Positions 19,080 through 29,044 of a DNA stretch of 64,000 nt are shown in pieces. The first letter of the stretch is position 1; the number at the start of each line of letters is the position of its first letter. Below the pieces are notes generated by a model that was given only the letters and a program-made list of their open reading frames with translations, did no database searches and was not told the DNA's origin. Source of the stretch: Metabacillus sp. KUDC1714 (GTDB taxonomy: Bacteria; Bacillota; Bacilli; Bacillales; Bacillaceae); NCBI RefSeq assembly GCF_014217835.1, contig NZ_CP055263.1, forward strand, positions 4,343,501-4,407,500, written 5' to 3'. A program made the translations under genes and the position numbers.

Positions 19080-19823
19080 ATGACGAATCATGATCATTAC
19101 ATACAGGGGAACGATCATAATGAAGGAGAGAAGCAAGAGGGAAAAGAGAGTTCAATTGTTGAAAAGATACAACAATTGGGCCAAACAAATGTGCCACAAA
19201 TGGGACAAGATTCCAAAATCCATTGTTTAACAATTGTTGGACAAATTGAAGGTCATATCCAACTTCCACCGCAAAATAAAACAACGAAATATGAACATGT
19301 CATCCCGCAGATTGTTGCAATTGAACAAAATCCTAATATAGAAGGATTATTGGTAATTTTAAATACTGTTGGAGGTGATGTGGAAGCAGGTTTAGCTATT
19401 GCTGAGATGCTTGCAACGATTTCAAAACCAACTGTATCCATTGTATTAGGTGGAGGTCATTCGATTGGAGTCCCAATCGCTGTTTCATGTGACCATTCCT
19501 TTATTGTAGAAACAGCAACAATGACCATCCATCCTGTTCGATTAACTGGATTAGTTATTGGAGTACCACAAACTTTTGAATATTTAGATAAGATGCAGGA
19601 TCGAGTCATCAATTTTGTAACGAAGCACTCAAATATTACTGAAGAGAAGTTTAAAGAGCTAATGTTTTCAAAAGGGAATTTAACAAGAGATATTGGGACA
19701 AATGTTGTTGGGAAAGATGCAGTAGAATACGGGTTAATTGATGAAGTCGGTGGAGTTGGTCAAGCGATTCAAAAGCTGAATAGTTTTCTTGATAAATCTG
19801 ATGATAAGCAGGTGCTTCAATGA
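19080..19823 (+). CDS. tepA: TepA, ClpP-like translocation-enhancing protease
   Basis: A 247-residue protein from ATG 19080, nine bases after AAAGGA. The acidic, Gln-rich N-terminus leads into a ClpP/crotonase-type core: [21 protein letters not shown], then [11 protein letters not shown] with the presumed catalytic Ser, and IHPVR with a candidate His. In B. subtilis TepA (YmfB) was reported to help export and is also studied as a sporulation-linked germination-protein protease; the precise substrate is uncertain. It overlaps ylzJ by four bases. Confidence 0.88.
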   Translation: MTNHDHYIQGNDHNEGEKQEGKESSIVEKIQQLGQTNVPQMGQDSKIHCLTIVGQIEGHIQLPPQNKTTKYEHVIPQIVAIEQNPNIEGLLVILNTVGGDVEAGLAIAEMLATISKPTVSIVLGGGHSIGVPIAVSCDHSFIVETATMTIHPVRLTGLVIGVPQTFEYLDKMQDRVINFVTKHSNITEEKFKELMFSKGNLTRDIGTNVVGKDAVEYGLIDEVGGVGQAIQKLNSFLDKSDDKQVLQ

Positions 19824-20077
19824 TCTACTATACAATGATGCCAGAAGAACTTATGTTCCCAACCATGGAAGATGAGTATAAAAAGCAATCTGTCATTCAC
19901 ATGAACGGTGTTCAATTATTAGTCCAAGAAACAGCTAACGCTCAATATGAAATTGTTCGAATACTTAGTAGTGATCCACGTCATTTTTTAGATAATCAGT
20001 ATTGTCCTGGGCAAAAAATTACTATGGCCATTTCTACCCCTGAGGAGAAATATGGTATAATAGGAGAGCAAAGATAA
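19820..20077 (+). CDS. ylzJ: YlzJ-like small protein
   Basis: An 85-residue protein overlapping the tepA stop (ATGA). It begins [21 protein letters not shown], the pattern of the YlzJ family found between tepA and spoIIIE in Bacillaceae. There is no signal peptide or membrane segment, and the function is unknown. Four-base overlap with tepA suggests translational coupling, and a terminator follows. Confidence 0.85.
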   Translation: MIYYTMMPEELMFPTMEDEYKKQSVIHMNGVQLLVQETANAQYEIVRILSSDPRHFLDNQYCPGQKITMAISTPEEKYGIIGEQR

Positions 20078-20078
20078 G

Positions 20079-20103
20079 GCAGCCAGTTTCGGCTGCTTTC
20101 TTC
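20079..20103 (+). terminator. Terminator after ylzJ
   Basis: GCAGCC (20079-20084) pairs with GGCTGC (20091-20096) around a six-base loop, followed by TTTCTTC. Confidence 0.75.
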
Positions 20104-20109
20104 ATTGTT

Positions 20110-20275
20110 AAGGAAATTATAAAATTCTTGAACTGTGGATAAGCGCTTCGACATCCAGCTCCAACGCCTAGCGCCTCTAGGGTCTAGCCAATCTAGAATT
20201 GAAGGCAAAGAGCGCCTTCTATCCAAATCGTCTTATGCTTGTCGTGGCTGAACGAGGCGCTTGCGCTTTTGTTCT
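20110..20275. repeat. 57-bp repeat, copy 2, with extended GC-rich inverted-arm element
   Basis: 20110-20166 aligns without gaps to 18930-18986. Copy 2 continues with a GC-rich block whose arms GCGCCTC (20171-20177) and GAGGCGC (20254-20260) are perfectly complementary. The AGCTCCA core also occurs in the element at 8902-8970. It is noncoding and lies just before spoIIIE. Confidence 0.65.
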
Positions 20276-20317
20276 TTATTAAAAGAAAAACATTAACTAT
20301 ACATAGGTGATCATTTT

Positions 20318-22681
20318 ATGGCAAAACGAAAAAGAAAACAAAGAAAAACGAAAGAAGATTGGAAGACGACGTTAAAATATGAGCTTGCAGGATTAATTAT
20401 TTTAGCAATTGCACTAATAGCTATTTCAAAACTTGGATTTGTCGGTACGACATTCGTTCATTTATTTCGCTTTTTCAGCGGAGAATGGTATATGCTGTTT
20501 TTAATTGGAATTGTCCTTTTCTCACTCTGTTTAATTTGGAAGCGACAAATCCCAAGGTTATTTAGTCGGCAAATGATCGGAATATATTGTGTAACAGCTT
20601 CTTTATTATTACTAAGTCATGTTACACTTTTCAAAATGCTTTCACATAATGGCACTTTTGCATCACCAAGTGTTCTCGCAAACACACTTGAACTGTTTTG
20701 GGTGGATGTTAGAGGTGAGGGAAGCACTGTTGATTTAGGTGGAGGAATGCTAGGAGCACTCTTTTTTGCTGCTTCCTATTATCTATTTGCTGAAGCAGGT
20801 TCAAGAATTATTGCAGTTGTCCTAATTGTTATTGGGGTTATATTAATTACTGGTAGATCATTACAAGCAACATTGGCTAAGGTATTAATGCCGATTGGAA
20901 GATTTATTAAAAATCAGGCTATAGGCTTTAAAGATGATATGAAAAGTCTTCCTTCTTCAATGAAAAAGAAGCGTGAGAAGCAAAAACAAAATAAAAAGGA
21001 CAAGGAAGAAGAGAAGACTAGAGAAAAAGAAATGGAATCATTTGATGATGAAGAGGTTCTGCAACCAATCATTTCAAGTTTTTCTGATCGTGAGGAACCA
21101 CCAGAAATGGTCGTTCATATGATGGACACTCAACAACAAATAAATCCAGCCAATGAATCAACTCAAAAACAAAAAAATACATCAACAACAGAGTTACCAA
21201 CACAAGAGCAAGACGCTCTTCAGCCAATAACATTTGTAGAGGTAGAGAACAAAGATTATGAATTACCGCCAATCGATTTATTAAAAGCACCTAAGCAAAA
21301 CGCTCAAAATGCAGATAAGAAAAATATTTACGAAAATGCTAGGAAGCTTGAAAAAACATTTCAAAGTTTTGGTGTCAAAGCTAAAGTGACTCAGGTACAT
21401 TTAGGACCAGCTGTTACGAAATATGAGGTATACCCCGATTCAGGTGTTAAGGTTAGTAAAATTGTCAATTTAAGTGATGATTTAGCTTTAGCTCTTGCTG
21501 CAAAGGATATTCGGATAGAGGCCCCTATTCCAGGAAAATCTGCTGTAGGTATCGAAGTTCCAAATTCAGAAATAGCAATGGTTTCACTTAGAGAGGTATT
21601 AGAGTCGAAATCGAATGATCGACCAGATGCAAAACTACTAATCGGTTTGGGAAGAGATATTTCTGGTGATGCTGTATTAGCTGAACTTAATAAAATGCCT
21701 CACTTATTAGTTGCAGGTTCAACAGGTAGTGGAAAAAGTGTCTGTATTAATGGAATCATCACTAGTATCTTAATGCGTGCAAAGCCACATGAAGTCAAGC
21801 TTATGATGATTGATCCGAAAATGGTAGAGCTTAATGTATATAATGGCGTCCCGCATTTGCTCGCCCCTGTCGTAACAGATCCAAAAAAAGCGTCTCAAGC
21901 CTTAAAAAAAGTAGTCAATGAAATGGAAAGACGATATGAGCTGTTTTCACATACTGGAACGAGAAATATTGAGGGTTATAATGAGATAATCAGAAGAAAT
22001 AACCGAGTTGAAGAAGCAAAGCAACCCGAAATCCCCTATATTGTTGTTATTGTTGATGAGTTGGCAGATTTAATGATGGTTGCATCATCTGATGTAGAGG
22101 ATTCAATAACTAGGCTTTCACAAATGGCTCGTGCGGCAGGTATCCATTTAATTATTGCTACACAACGTCCGTCAGTTGATGTTATTACAGGAGTAATTAA
22201 AGCCAATATTCCTTCACGAATCGCCTTCAGTGTTTCATCACAAACAGATTCCAGAACAATACTTGATATGGGGGGCGCTGAAAAGTTATTAGGTAGAGGA
22301 GATATGCTGTTTTTACCTGTCGGTGCATCAAAACCTGTTCGTGTACAAGGTGCATTTTTATCGGATGATGAAGTTGAACAAACCGTTGATTTTGTTATTG
22401 CTCAACAGAAGGCACAATATCAAGAAGAGATGATTCCAACCGAAGTAGTTGAAACAACAAGTGAAGTACAAGATGATTTGTACGAGGAAGCCGTACAGCT
22501 TGTAGTTGATATGCAAACAGCATCTGTGTCAATGCTACAACGACGATTTCGTGTTGGTTATACGAGAGCGGCTCGATTAATTGATGCTATGGAAGAAAGA
22601 GGAGTAGTAGGTCCATACGAAGGAAGCAAGCCCCGTGAAGTCCTGCTTTCAAAAGAAAGACATGAAGAACTAACCTCATAA
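20318..22681 (+). CDS. spoIIIE: DNA translocase SpoIIIE (FtsK family)
   Basis: A 787-residue protein from ATG 20318. A basic N-terminus is followed by about four membrane segments (residues about 25-190), a charged low-complexity linker (about 205-310), and the motor: Walker A GSTGSGKS near residue 467, Walker [12 protein letters not shown], then [14 protein letters not shown] winged-helix gamma domain ([15 protein letters not shown], about 735-750) reads DNA polarity. It pumps the chromosome into the forespore across the septum and clears trapped DNA in division. It is monocistronic with a terminator. Confidence 0.97.
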   Translation: MAKRKRKQRKTKEDWKTTLKYELAGLIILAIALIAISKLGFVGTTFVHLFRFFSGEWYMLFLIGIVLFSLCLIWKRQIPRLFSRQMIGIYCVTASLLLLSHVTLFKMLSHNGTFASPSVLANTLELFWVDVRGEGSTVDLGGGMLGALFFAASYYLFAEAGSRIIAVVLIVIGVILITGRSLQATLAKVLMPIGRFIKNQAIGFKDDMKSLPSSMKKKREKQKQNKKDKEEEKTREKEMESFDDEEVLQPIISSFSDREEPPEMVVHMMDTQQQINPANESTQKQKNTSTTELPTQEQDALQPITFVEVENKDYELPPIDLLKAPKQNAQNADKKNIYENARKLEKTFQSFGVKAKVTQVHLGPAVTKYEVYPDSGVKVSKIVNLSDDLALALAAKDIRIEAPIPGKSAVGIEVPNSEIAMVSLREVLESKSNDRPDAKLLIGLGRDISGDAVLAELNKMPHLLVAGSTGSGKSVCINGIITSILMRAKPHEVKLMMIDPKMVELNVYNGVPHLLAPVVTDPKKASQALKKVVNEMERRYELFSHTGTRNIEGYNEIIRRNNRVEEAKQPEIPYIVVIVDELADLMMVASSDVEDSITRLSQMARAAGIHLIIATQRPSVDVITGVIKANIPSRIAFSVSSQTDSRTILDMGGAEKLLGRGDMLFLPVGASKPVRVQGAFLSDDEVEQTVDFVIAQQKAQYQEEMIPTEVVETTSEVQDDLYEEAVQLVVDMQTASVSMLQRRFRVGYTRAARLIDAMEERGVVGPYEGSKPREVLLSKERHEELTS

Positions 22682-22694
22682 TGAATAAGACTAT

Positions 22695-22735
22695 ACAGTG
22701 TATGAAATGAAAATCATTTTGTATGCTGTTTTTTT
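22695..22735 (+). terminator. Terminator after spoIIIE
   Basis: A 16-bp stem (22695-22710 with 22714-22729) that includes several G-U pairs, followed by seven Ts. The rest of the 350-base gap to ymfC is A/T-rich, with only the operator-like palindrome at 22983 standing out. Confidence 0.8.
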
Positions 22736-22951
22736 GTCTTTATAAGTAACTAATAAATGAAATTCATTAGAGATCACTACTTTGCTACTTGTAGTTCCAA
22801 TAATAATCGGACTCAATACATTTAAAAATTTACATATTTGAGAATAATAAATTATAAAAAATAAAAATAAAGTTAGCAGACTAATTTTATTTTTCTACTT
22901 ATTTCGACAAAAATATATAGTTTCTATTTATTTCTAAGGTAAAACATGATA

Positions 22952-22996
22952 TAGTATTTTCGATTAGAGATAGGTGTATAACATCAGATGTCTGAT
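22952..22996 (+). promoter_or_regulatory. Possible ymfC promoter -10 and operator palindrome
   Basis: A TATAGT -10-like box lies near 22952. About 25 bases downstream is an inverted repeat, ATCAGA (22983-22988), TG, TCTGAT (22991-22996). A palindrome of this size ahead of a GntR-family gene is a likely autoregulatory operator; this is inference, and no second copy was seen before nupN. Confidence 0.4.
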
Positions 22997-23032
22997 CTCT
23001 TGTACATAGCTGAAAAGGTTGGGGGCGGACTA

Positions 23033-23758
23033 ATGACCATAAAATCTGACAATCGTCACTTGTATTTACAAGTTATTGATAAAATTAAAGAAGATATTGA
23101 AAATGGCACTTATAAGGAAAAAGAAAAATTACCATCTGAATTTGAACTTTCTAAAGGTTTAGGAGTCAGTAGAGCTACCTTAAGAGAAGCACTCCGTATA
23201 CTTGAGGAAGAAAACGTTATCATAAGAAGACATGGTGTTGGTACATTCGTAAACTCCAAACCACGATTCACTTCAGGTATAGAACAATTAAATAGTGTTA
23301 CAGCTATGATTGAAAATGCAAATCTTACACCAGGCACTATATTTCTTTCATCTTCGATTACTGGTGCTACAGATGATGATGTGAAAAGGTTTAAATGTGA
23401 CAAAGAAGAGGAAATCTTCTTACTAGAAAGAGTACGTACAGCAAATGGTGAGCCGGTAGTCTATTGTTTGGATAAAATTCCGACAAATATTTTACCTGAA
23501 ACTTTTGATCATGAGCAGGAATCCTTATTTAAATTATTGGAAGAAAAAGCTAATATATATATTAGCTATGCTGTTACTCATATCGATCCCATTGGATACC
23601 ATGAGAAAATTTCTCCAATCTTAGAGTGTGATCCTGAAACCTCTTTGCTATTGTTAAAACAGATGCACTTCGATAACCAAGACCGACCGGTTTTATACTC
23701 ATTAAATTATTTTAGAGCTGACCACTTTAGTTTTCATGTTGTAAGAAAACGATTATAG
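23033..23758 (+). CDS. ymfC: GntR-family regulator with UTRA domain (YmfC-like)
   Basis: A 241-residue protein taken from ATG 23033 ([15 protein letters not shown]), where B. subtilis homology begins; an in-frame ATG at 22988 would add 15 residues but falls inside the operator-like palindrome. The N-terminal winged helix spans about 10-80 ([26 protein letters not shown] is read in part). The C-terminal UTRA ligand domain spans about 95-235 ([18 protein letters not shown]). The next genes form a nucleoside-type importer, so the ligand could be a nucleoside or related compound; this is inference. Confidence 0.88.
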   Translation: MTIKSDNRHLYLQVIDKIKEDIENGTYKEKEKLPSEFELSKGLGVSRATLREALRILEEENVIIRRHGVGTFVNSKPRFTSGIEQLNSVTAMIENANLTPGTIFLSSSITGATDDDVKRFKCDKEEEIFLLERVRTANGEPVVYCLDKIPTNILPETFDHEQESLFKLLEEKANIYISYAVTHIDPIGYHEKISPILECDPETSLLLLKQMHFDNQDRPVLYSLNYFRADHFSFHVVRKRL

Positions 23759-23847
23759 GTAAATGATAATAAAAAGTTTTCCTATCGTTCATACATATGC
23801 TTGTCATTAAATCTACACCAGTTAATGCTTAACCCTTGTCTGTTATT

Positions 23848-23903
23848 TATAATGAAAGTAAGTGTAAATTGGACTTTAAGGAGGTGATCGTACCGAGAAG
23901 TCT
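23848..23903 (+). promoter_or_regulatory. nupN leader: TATAAT box and isolated Shine-Dalgarno sequence
   Basis: TATAAT lies at 23848-23853 with a weak -35. AAGGAGGTGATC at 23878-23889 is a 12-base match to the anti-Shine-Dalgarno end of 16S rRNA, but no ATG, GTG or TTG start follows at a workable distance and nupN begins 60 bases later. It lies in the loop of a weak hairpin (GGACTT 23871-23876 with AAGTCT 23898-23903). It resembles the STAB-SD elements that protect Bacillus mRNA 5' ends. Confidence 0.45.
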
Positions 23904-23951
23904 GTTTTTGTAAAGTGCTATATTAAAATTATTATTTAGGGGGCAATAAAA

Positions 23952-25034
23952 ATGAAGAAAAAACATGGACTTGCATTATCTCTAGTGCTTGCAGCAGGAA
24001 CGCTTTTAGCTGGCTGTGGCGGTGGGACTGATAAAAATGAAGATGCTGGTGGAGAAGGCGGCGGTGAAAGTTCAAAAGATAACTTCACAGTGGCAATGGT
24101 AACAGATGTTGGAGGAGTAGACGATAAATCCTTCAACCAATCAGCTTGGGAAGGTATCCAAGAATTCGGGAAAGAGAACAACCTTGAAAAAGGTGATGGT
24201 TTTGATTACTTACAGTCAACTAGTGATGCAGATTATGCAACAAATTTAAATACCCTGGCTCGTAAAGACTTTGATTTAATTTATGGAATTGGTTACCAAT
24301 TACAAGGGGCGGTAGATGAAATCGCACAGCAACAAAAGGATGCACATTTTGCTATAGTTGATAGTGTTGTTGAACAACCCAACGTTGCAAGTATTACGTT
24401 TAAAGAGCATCAAGGTTCATTCTTGGTTGGTGTGGTTGCAGGATTAACAACAAAAACGAATAAAGTTGGATTTGTAGGTGGTATGGAATCTGATTTAATT
24501 AAAAAGTTTGAAGTTGGTTTTGTTGAAGGCGTAAAAGCTGTAAACCCTGAAGCAAAAGTTGATATTCAATATGCAGGTGCCTTCGATGCCGCGGATAAAG
24601 GTAAAGCGATTGCTTCAAGCATGTACGGTGCTGGTGCAGACATTATTTATCATGCTGCTGGTGGTACTGGTAACGGTGTATTCTCTGAGGCTATTGACTT
24701 GAAAGTTGAAGATCCAGACCGTGAGCTTTGGGTTATCGGGGTTGATAAGGACCAATATGAAGAAGGAAATGGTAAAACAAAAGATGGGGAAGAGTTTAAC
24801 GTAACACTTACTTCTATGGTAAAACGTGTTGACGTTGCTGTTAAAGATCTTGCTGAAAAAGGTGCAGTTGGTGAGTTCCCAGGCGGAGAAATTTTAGAAT
24901 ATGGCATTGAAGAGGAAGCAATTGGTATTGCTCCTGCTCCACATGATGAACATCTAACAGATGATGTAAAAGCAAAAGTGAAAGAATACCAAGAGAAAAT
25001 CTTAAATGGTGAAATTGAAGTACCTACAAAATAA
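23952..25034 (+). CDS. nupN: BMP-family nucleoside-binding lipoprotein (NupN-like)
   Basis: A 360-residue protein from ATG 23952 behind AGGGGGC. The signal peptide ends in the lipobox LAGC with Cys22, then a Gly/Glu-rich linker. The mature part is a BMP/PnrA-type binding protein: [20 protein letters not shown], and [10 protein letters not shown] near residue 265. Such proteins bind purine nucleosides outside the membrane for an ABC importer. It is followed by matching ATPase and permease genes, so it is the receptor of that system. B. subtilis yufN (nupN) is the closest named relative. Confidence 0.9.
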   Translation: MKKKHGLALSLVLAAGTLLAGCGGGTDKNEDAGGEGGGESSKDNFTVAMVTDVGGVDDKSFNQSAWEGIQEFGKENNLEKGDGFDYLQSTSDADYATNLNTLARKDFDLIYGIGYQLQGAVDEIAQQQKDAHFAIVDSVVEQPNVASITFKEHQGSFLVGVVAGLTTKTNKVGFVGGMESDLIKKFEVGFVEGVKAVNPEAKVDIQYAGAFDAADKGKAIASSMYGAGADIIYHAAGGTGNGVFSEAIDLKVEDPDRELWVIGVDKDQYEEGNGKTKDGEEFNVTLTSMVKRVDVAVKDLAEKGAVGEFPGGEILEYGIEEEAIGIAPAPHDEHLTDDVKAKVKEYQEKILNGEIEVPTK

Positions 25035-25045
25035 GGATAAATAAT

Positions 25046-25078
25046 AAGGGGCTGACTTAATGATAAAGGTCAGACCCT
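25046..25078 (+). repeat. GGTCAGACCC-type palindrome after nupN
   Basis: AAGGGGCTGAC (25046-25056) faces GGTCAGACCCT (25068-25078), with CTGAC/GTCAG and the AGGG/CCCT ends paired around one mismatch. No T run follows. It belongs to the same small palindrome family as 33049, 33118 and 43415. Confidence 0.5.
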
Positions 25079-25163
25079 CTAGCTAAAAAGAGTATTGGAC
25101 AATTCGTCTTATACTTCATTTGTTAGAGAGGTCTGTGCTATTTAAAAGTCACCCCTTTATTCC

Positions 25164-25223
25164 TGAAAATCAATAAATGCAAATTTTCTAACTATTTGGA
25201 GGACTTGCATTTGGTGATTTTCA
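25164..25223 (+). other. Large hairpin between nupN and nupO
   Basis: TGAAAATCA (25164-25172) and AATGCAA (25176-25182) pair with TTGCATT (25205-25211) and TGATTTTCA (25215-25223), separated by a symmetric three-base internal loop. The 22-base loop contains TTTGGAGGA. No T run follows, so it is not a classical terminator. It may stabilise the nupN mRNA or set the ratio of receptor to permease. Confidence 0.6.
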
Positions 25224-25310
25224 TACCAGCTAGCTTTTGTCAATAGAGCATTAAGTTACAAAATGAATAATAAAAAACTTCATGTTGTTCAGGGAAAAGG
25301 AGTGAACAAG

Positions 25311-26840
25311 TTGGAATATGTAATTGAGATGCTAAATATTCGCAAAGAATTTCCTGGAATAGTTGCAAACGATAACATAACCTTACAAGTTAAAAAAGGA
25401 GAAATTCATGCGTTATTAGGTGAAAATGGAGCAGGAAAGTCAACATTGATGAACGTTCTATTTGGACTTTATCAACCGGAAAAAGGGGAAATTAGAGTTA
25501 AAGGAAAAAAGGTTGATATTACAAATCCAAACATCGCAAATGATTTAGGAATTGGGATGGTTCATCAGCATTTTATGCTCGTTGATACGTTTACAGTTAC
25601 AGAAAATATCATCTTAGGTAATGAACCGAAAAAAGGTACTTCTATAAACTTAAAAGAAGCAGAAAAACAAGTAAAAGAAATATCAGAGAAATACGGTCTT
25701 AAAGTTGATCCTACAGCTAAAATTTCAGATATTTCAGTAGGTATGCAGCAACGAGTAGAAATTTTAAAAACATTATATCGCGGTGCAGAAATTTTAATTT
25801 TTGACGAACCGACAGCAGTTTTAACACCTCAAGAAATTAAAGAATTAATTCAGATTTTAAAAACTTTAATTAATGAAGGGAAATCGATCATATTAATTAC
25901 ACATAAATTAAAGGAGATTATGGAAGTTTGTGATCGAGTTACAGTCATTCGAAAAGGAGAAGGGATTGGAACAGTAAATGTAGTTGATACAAATCCAAAT
26001 GAACTAGCTTCATTAATGGTAGGGCGGGAGGTTTCATTTACTACAGAAAAAATTCCTGCTTCTCCAAAAGAAGATGTATTAACAATTGAAAATTTAGTTG
26101 TTAAAGATAATCGTCAAGTTCCGATGGTTAATTCTTTAAGTTTATCAATCCGTGCTGGTGAAATAGTTGGAGTTGCTGGTGTAGATGGCAATGGTCAAAC
26201 TGAATTAATTGAAGCGATTACAGGGTTAAGAAAGGTGAATTCTGGGACAGTTAAAATAAATAATAAAAACATTACAAATATGCATCCAAGGAAAATTACA
26301 GAAACAGGCATTGGTCATATCCCACAGGATAGACATAAACATGGCCTTGTACTAGATTTCCCTGTTGGAGAGAACATGGTGTTACAAACATATTACCGAC
26401 AACCTTTTTCAAAGAGAGGTGTCTTAAATTTCAAAGCAATTTATGATAAAGCTTCCCAATTAATAACTGAATTTGACGTAAGAACACCAAGCTCTACAAC
26501 TTTAGCGAGGGCTTTATCAGGTGGAAATCAGCAAAAGGCAATAATCGGACGTGAAGTTGATAGAAATCCTGATTTATTAATTGCAGCCCAGCCTACACGT
26601 GGATTAGATGTTGGAGCAATTGAATTCATTCATAGCCGGTTAATAGAACAACGTGATAACGGAAAAGCTGTCCTTCTTATTTCATTTGAATTAGATGAAA
26701 TTATGAATGTTAGTGATCGAATTGCAGTTATCTACGAGGGTAAAATAGTTGATATCGTTGATCCTAAGGAAACTACTGAACAGGAGTTAGGATTACTAAT
26801 GGCTGGTAGTAAGCGTCAGAAGGAAGGTGAGCCATCATGA
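25311..26840 (+). CDS. nupO: Nucleoside ABC transporter, tandem ATPase (NupO-like)
   Basis: A 509-residue protein. The frame is open from ATG 25263, but AAAAGG at 25295-25300 fits TTG 25311, where homology begins (MEYVIEMLNIRKEFPG). It has two ABC domains in one chain: the first with GENGAGKST, VGMQQRVEILK and LIFDEPTAVLT; the second with the degenerate P-loop GVDGNGQTE and LSGGNQQKAIIGRE. This tandem layout is typical of the BMP/sugar-type importers. It energises uptake by the NupP/NupQ pair and overlaps nupP by four bases. Confidence 0.92.
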   Translation: MEYVIEMLNIRKEFPGIVANDNITLQVKKGEIHALLGENGAGKSTLMNVLFGLYQPEKGEIRVKGKKVDITNPNIANDLGIGMVHQHFMLVDTFTVTENIILGNEPKKGTSINLKEAEKQVKEISEKYGLKVDPTAKISDISVGMQQRVEILKTLYRGAEILIFDEPTAVLTPQEIKELIQILKTLINEGKSIILITHKLKEIMEVCDRVTVIRKGEGIGTVNVVDTNPNELASLMVGREVSFTTEKIPASPKEDVLTIENLVVKDNRQVPMVNSLSLSIRAGEIVGVAGVDGNGQTELIEAITGLRKVNSGTVKINNKNITNMHPRKITETGIGHIPQDRHKHGLVLDFPVGENMVLQTYYRQPFSKRGVLNFKAIYDKASQLITEFDVRTPSSTTLARALSGGNQQKAIIGREVDRNPDLLIAAQPTRGLDVGAIEFIHSRLIEQRDNGKAVLLISFELDEIMNVSDRIAVIYEGKIVDIVDPKETTEQELGLLMAGSKRQKEGEPS

Positions 26841-27883
26841 ATTTAAATCGTTATATGAATTTGCTAATTCCAATTATTGCTATTATATTAGGTTTAGTTT
26901 GCGGTGCAATCATTATGTTAGTTAGTGGTTACGATCCGATTGCTGGATATAGTGCATTATGGTATGGGATCTTCGGAGAATCTTATTATATAGGTGAAAC
27001 TGTTAGACAGGTAACACCTTATATTTTAACAGGTTTAGCGGTAGCATTTGCCTTTCGTACAGGTCTTTTTAACATTGGTGTTGAAGGGCAAGTTATAGTC
27101 GGTTGGCTTGCTGCGGTTTGGGTTGGTATTGCATTTGAATTACCAATGATTATTCACCTTCCACTTGCCATTATCGTTGCTGGATTAGCAGGTGCACTAT
27201 GGGGATTTATTCCTGGTTTTTTGAAAGCCCGATTTAAAGTACACGAAGTTATCGTTACAATTATGATGAATTATGTTGCATTACATGTAACAAACGCATT
27301 AATTAGAGATGTTATTACTGATAATGCTGATAAAACGGAAAAAGTATTTCCATCTGCATCATTACGTTCTGAATTTTTTGAGAATATAACTGATTTTTCA
27401 CGTATGCACTATGGAATTTTTATTGCAATTATTGCAGCATTTTTGATGTGGTTTTTACTTGAGAAAACAACAAAAGGTTATGAACTTCGTGCTGTAGGAT
27501 TTAATCATGATGCAGCACATTATTCTGGTATGAATGTAAATAAAAACATTATTTTATCTATGGTTATTTCTGGTGCGTTTGCAGGTGTAGCTGGTGCAAT
27601 GGAAGGTTTAGGAACGTTTGAATACGTTTCAGTTAAGGGTGGCTTTACTGGAATAGGATTTGATGGAATTGCTGTAGCCCTCATTGGAGGAAACACGGCA
27701 ATTGGAATCATATTAGCTGCTGTATTATTTGGTGGTCTGAAAATTGGAGCATTAAACATGCCTTCAGAAGCGGGCGTACCGAATGAACTTGTTGAAATTG
27801 TTATTGCGCTTATTATCTTCTTCGTAGCATCGAGCTACTTTATCCGCTGGATCTTACTTCGTTTTAAAAAGGAGGGGAAGTAA
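26837..27883 (+). CDS. nupP: Nucleoside ABC transporter permease (NupP-like)
   Basis: A 348-residue membrane protein overlapping nupO (ATGA). About eight to ten hydrophobic segments are visible, from IPIIAIILGLVCGAIIMLVSG to the last IVIALIIFFVASSYFI. The family signature region RTGLFNIGVEGQ and the later ELRAVGFNHDAAHYSG segment mark a BPD_transp_2 permease. It forms the channel with NupQ, which starts one base after its stop. Confidence 0.92.
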   Translation: MNLNRYMNLLIPIIAIILGLVCGAIIMLVSGYDPIAGYSALWYGIFGESYYIGETVRQVTPYILTGLAVAFAFRTGLFNIGVEGQVIVGWLAAVWVGIAFELPMIIHLPLAIIVAGLAGALWGFIPGFLKARFKVHEVIVTIMMNYVALHVTNALIRDVITDNADKTEKVFPSASLRSEFFENITDFSRMHYGIFIAIIAAFLMWFLLEKTTKGYELRAVGFNHDAAHYSGMNVNKNIILSMVISGAFAGVAGAMEGLGTFEYVSVKGGFTGIGFDGIAVALIGGNTAIGIILAAVLFGGLKIGALNMPSEAGVPNELVEIVIALIIFFVASSYFIRWILLRFKKEGK

Positions 27884-28843
27884 GTGAGCATATTACAGGC
27901 TTTAGAAATTATCATTCCAACAGCTTTATTTGTGGCAGCTCCACTTATTTTCACTGCACTTGGTGGAGTTCTTAGTGAACGTGCAGGTGTTGTTAACATT
28001 GGTCTTGAAGGCTTAATGATTATTGGTGCGTTTGTAGGTATTGTTTTTAATCTTAATTTTGTAGATGTATTTGGTAGTGCTACCCCTTGGTTAGCTATTT
28101 TAGCGGCAATGGTTGCAGCAGCTATCTTCTCCCTGCTTCACGCAGTCGCTTCGATTACTTTTAAAGCAGATCAGGTAGTAAGTGGTGTAGCGATTAACTT
28201 TTTAGCATTAGGTTTAACTTTATTCTTAGTGAAAAATATTTATGAAAAAGGGCAAACTGATCGAATAAGTATGAGCTTTAATAAAATGGACGTACCAATC
28301 TTAAGTGACATTCCTATAATTGGAAAAATATTTTTCTCAGGAGGATATATTACCTCTTATATTGCAATTCTAGCAGCAGTGATTGTATGGTATGTTGTAT
28401 ATAAAACACCATTTGGACTTCGTCTTCGTTCTGTTGGAGAACATCCAATGGCAGCAGATACAATGGGAATAAATGTAACGAAAATGAGGTATATCGGGGT
28501 CATGCTTAGTGGAGCATTTGCTGGAATCGGCGGAGCGGTGTATGCCACGATTATTTCAAGAGATTTTGGTCATGCAACAATAAGTGGTCAAGGATTTATG
28601 GCGCTTGCAGCGGTTATTTTTGGTAAATGGCATCCATTAGGTGCAATGGGGGCCGCACTATTTTTTGGTCTTGCCCAAGGATTAAGTATAATTGGAGGAA
28701 CCATTCCATTTTTAAAAGATATTCCAACGGTTTACTTACTCATATTACCTTATGTTTTGACTATTCTTGCGCTAACAGGATTTATTGGGCGTGCCGATGC
28801 ACCTAAAGCATCTGGAACCCCATATGAAAAAGGAAAACGTTAA
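27884..28843 (+). CDS. nupQ: Nucleoside ABC transporter permease (NupQ-like)
   Basis: A 319-residue membrane protein from GTG 27884, directly abutting the nupP stop and preceded by GGAGGGG. It has the same BPD_transp_2 architecture: GVLSERAGVVNIGLEGLMIIGAF is read in part near residues 30-50, RLRSVGEHPMAADTMG mid-protein, and several later hydrophobic helices. It is the partner of NupP in a heterodimeric channel. It ends the importer operon at a terminator. Confidence 0.92.
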   Translation: MSILQALEIIIPTALFVAAPLIFTALGGVLSERAGVVNIGLEGLMIIGAFVGIVFNLNFVDVFGSATPWLAILAAMVAAAIFSLLHAVASITFKADQVVSGVAINFLALGLTLFLVKNIYEKGQTDRISMSFNKMDVPILSDIPIIGKIFFSGGYITSYIAILAAVIVWYVVYKTPFGLRLRSVGEHPMAADTMGINVTKMRYIGVMLSGAFAGIGGAVYATIISRDFGHATISGQGFMALAAVIFGKWHPLGAMGAALFFGLAQGLSIIGGTIPFLKDIPTVYLLILPYVLTILALTGFIGRADAPKASGTPYEKGKR

Positions 28844-28853
28844 TAGTAGTATC

Positions 28854-28891
28854 AAAAAAGGCTTCCTCACTATATGTTGGGAAGCTTTTTT
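28854..28891 (+). terminator. Terminator after nupQ
   Basis: GCTTCC (28861-28866) pairs with GGAAGC (28880-28885), and flanking A and T runs extend the stem; six Ts follow. Confidence 0.8.
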
Positions 28892-29044
28892 GCTTATAGA
28901 ATTAATATTCTAACAAGAAAAAATATAAAAAAACGTATTAATAAATTTCCATTTGTTAGTTACTACTTAATCCTAGTATATGTTCGCAGATAACTACACA
29001 AAATGTAATTGAATAAAAAATAATGTAGACAAGGTGAAGCAAAG

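Noticed and set aside
23759..23951. Purine riboswitch before the nucleoside importer
   Set aside because: The conserved purine aptamer loops are not present; only a promoter-like box and the orphan ribosome site are seen.
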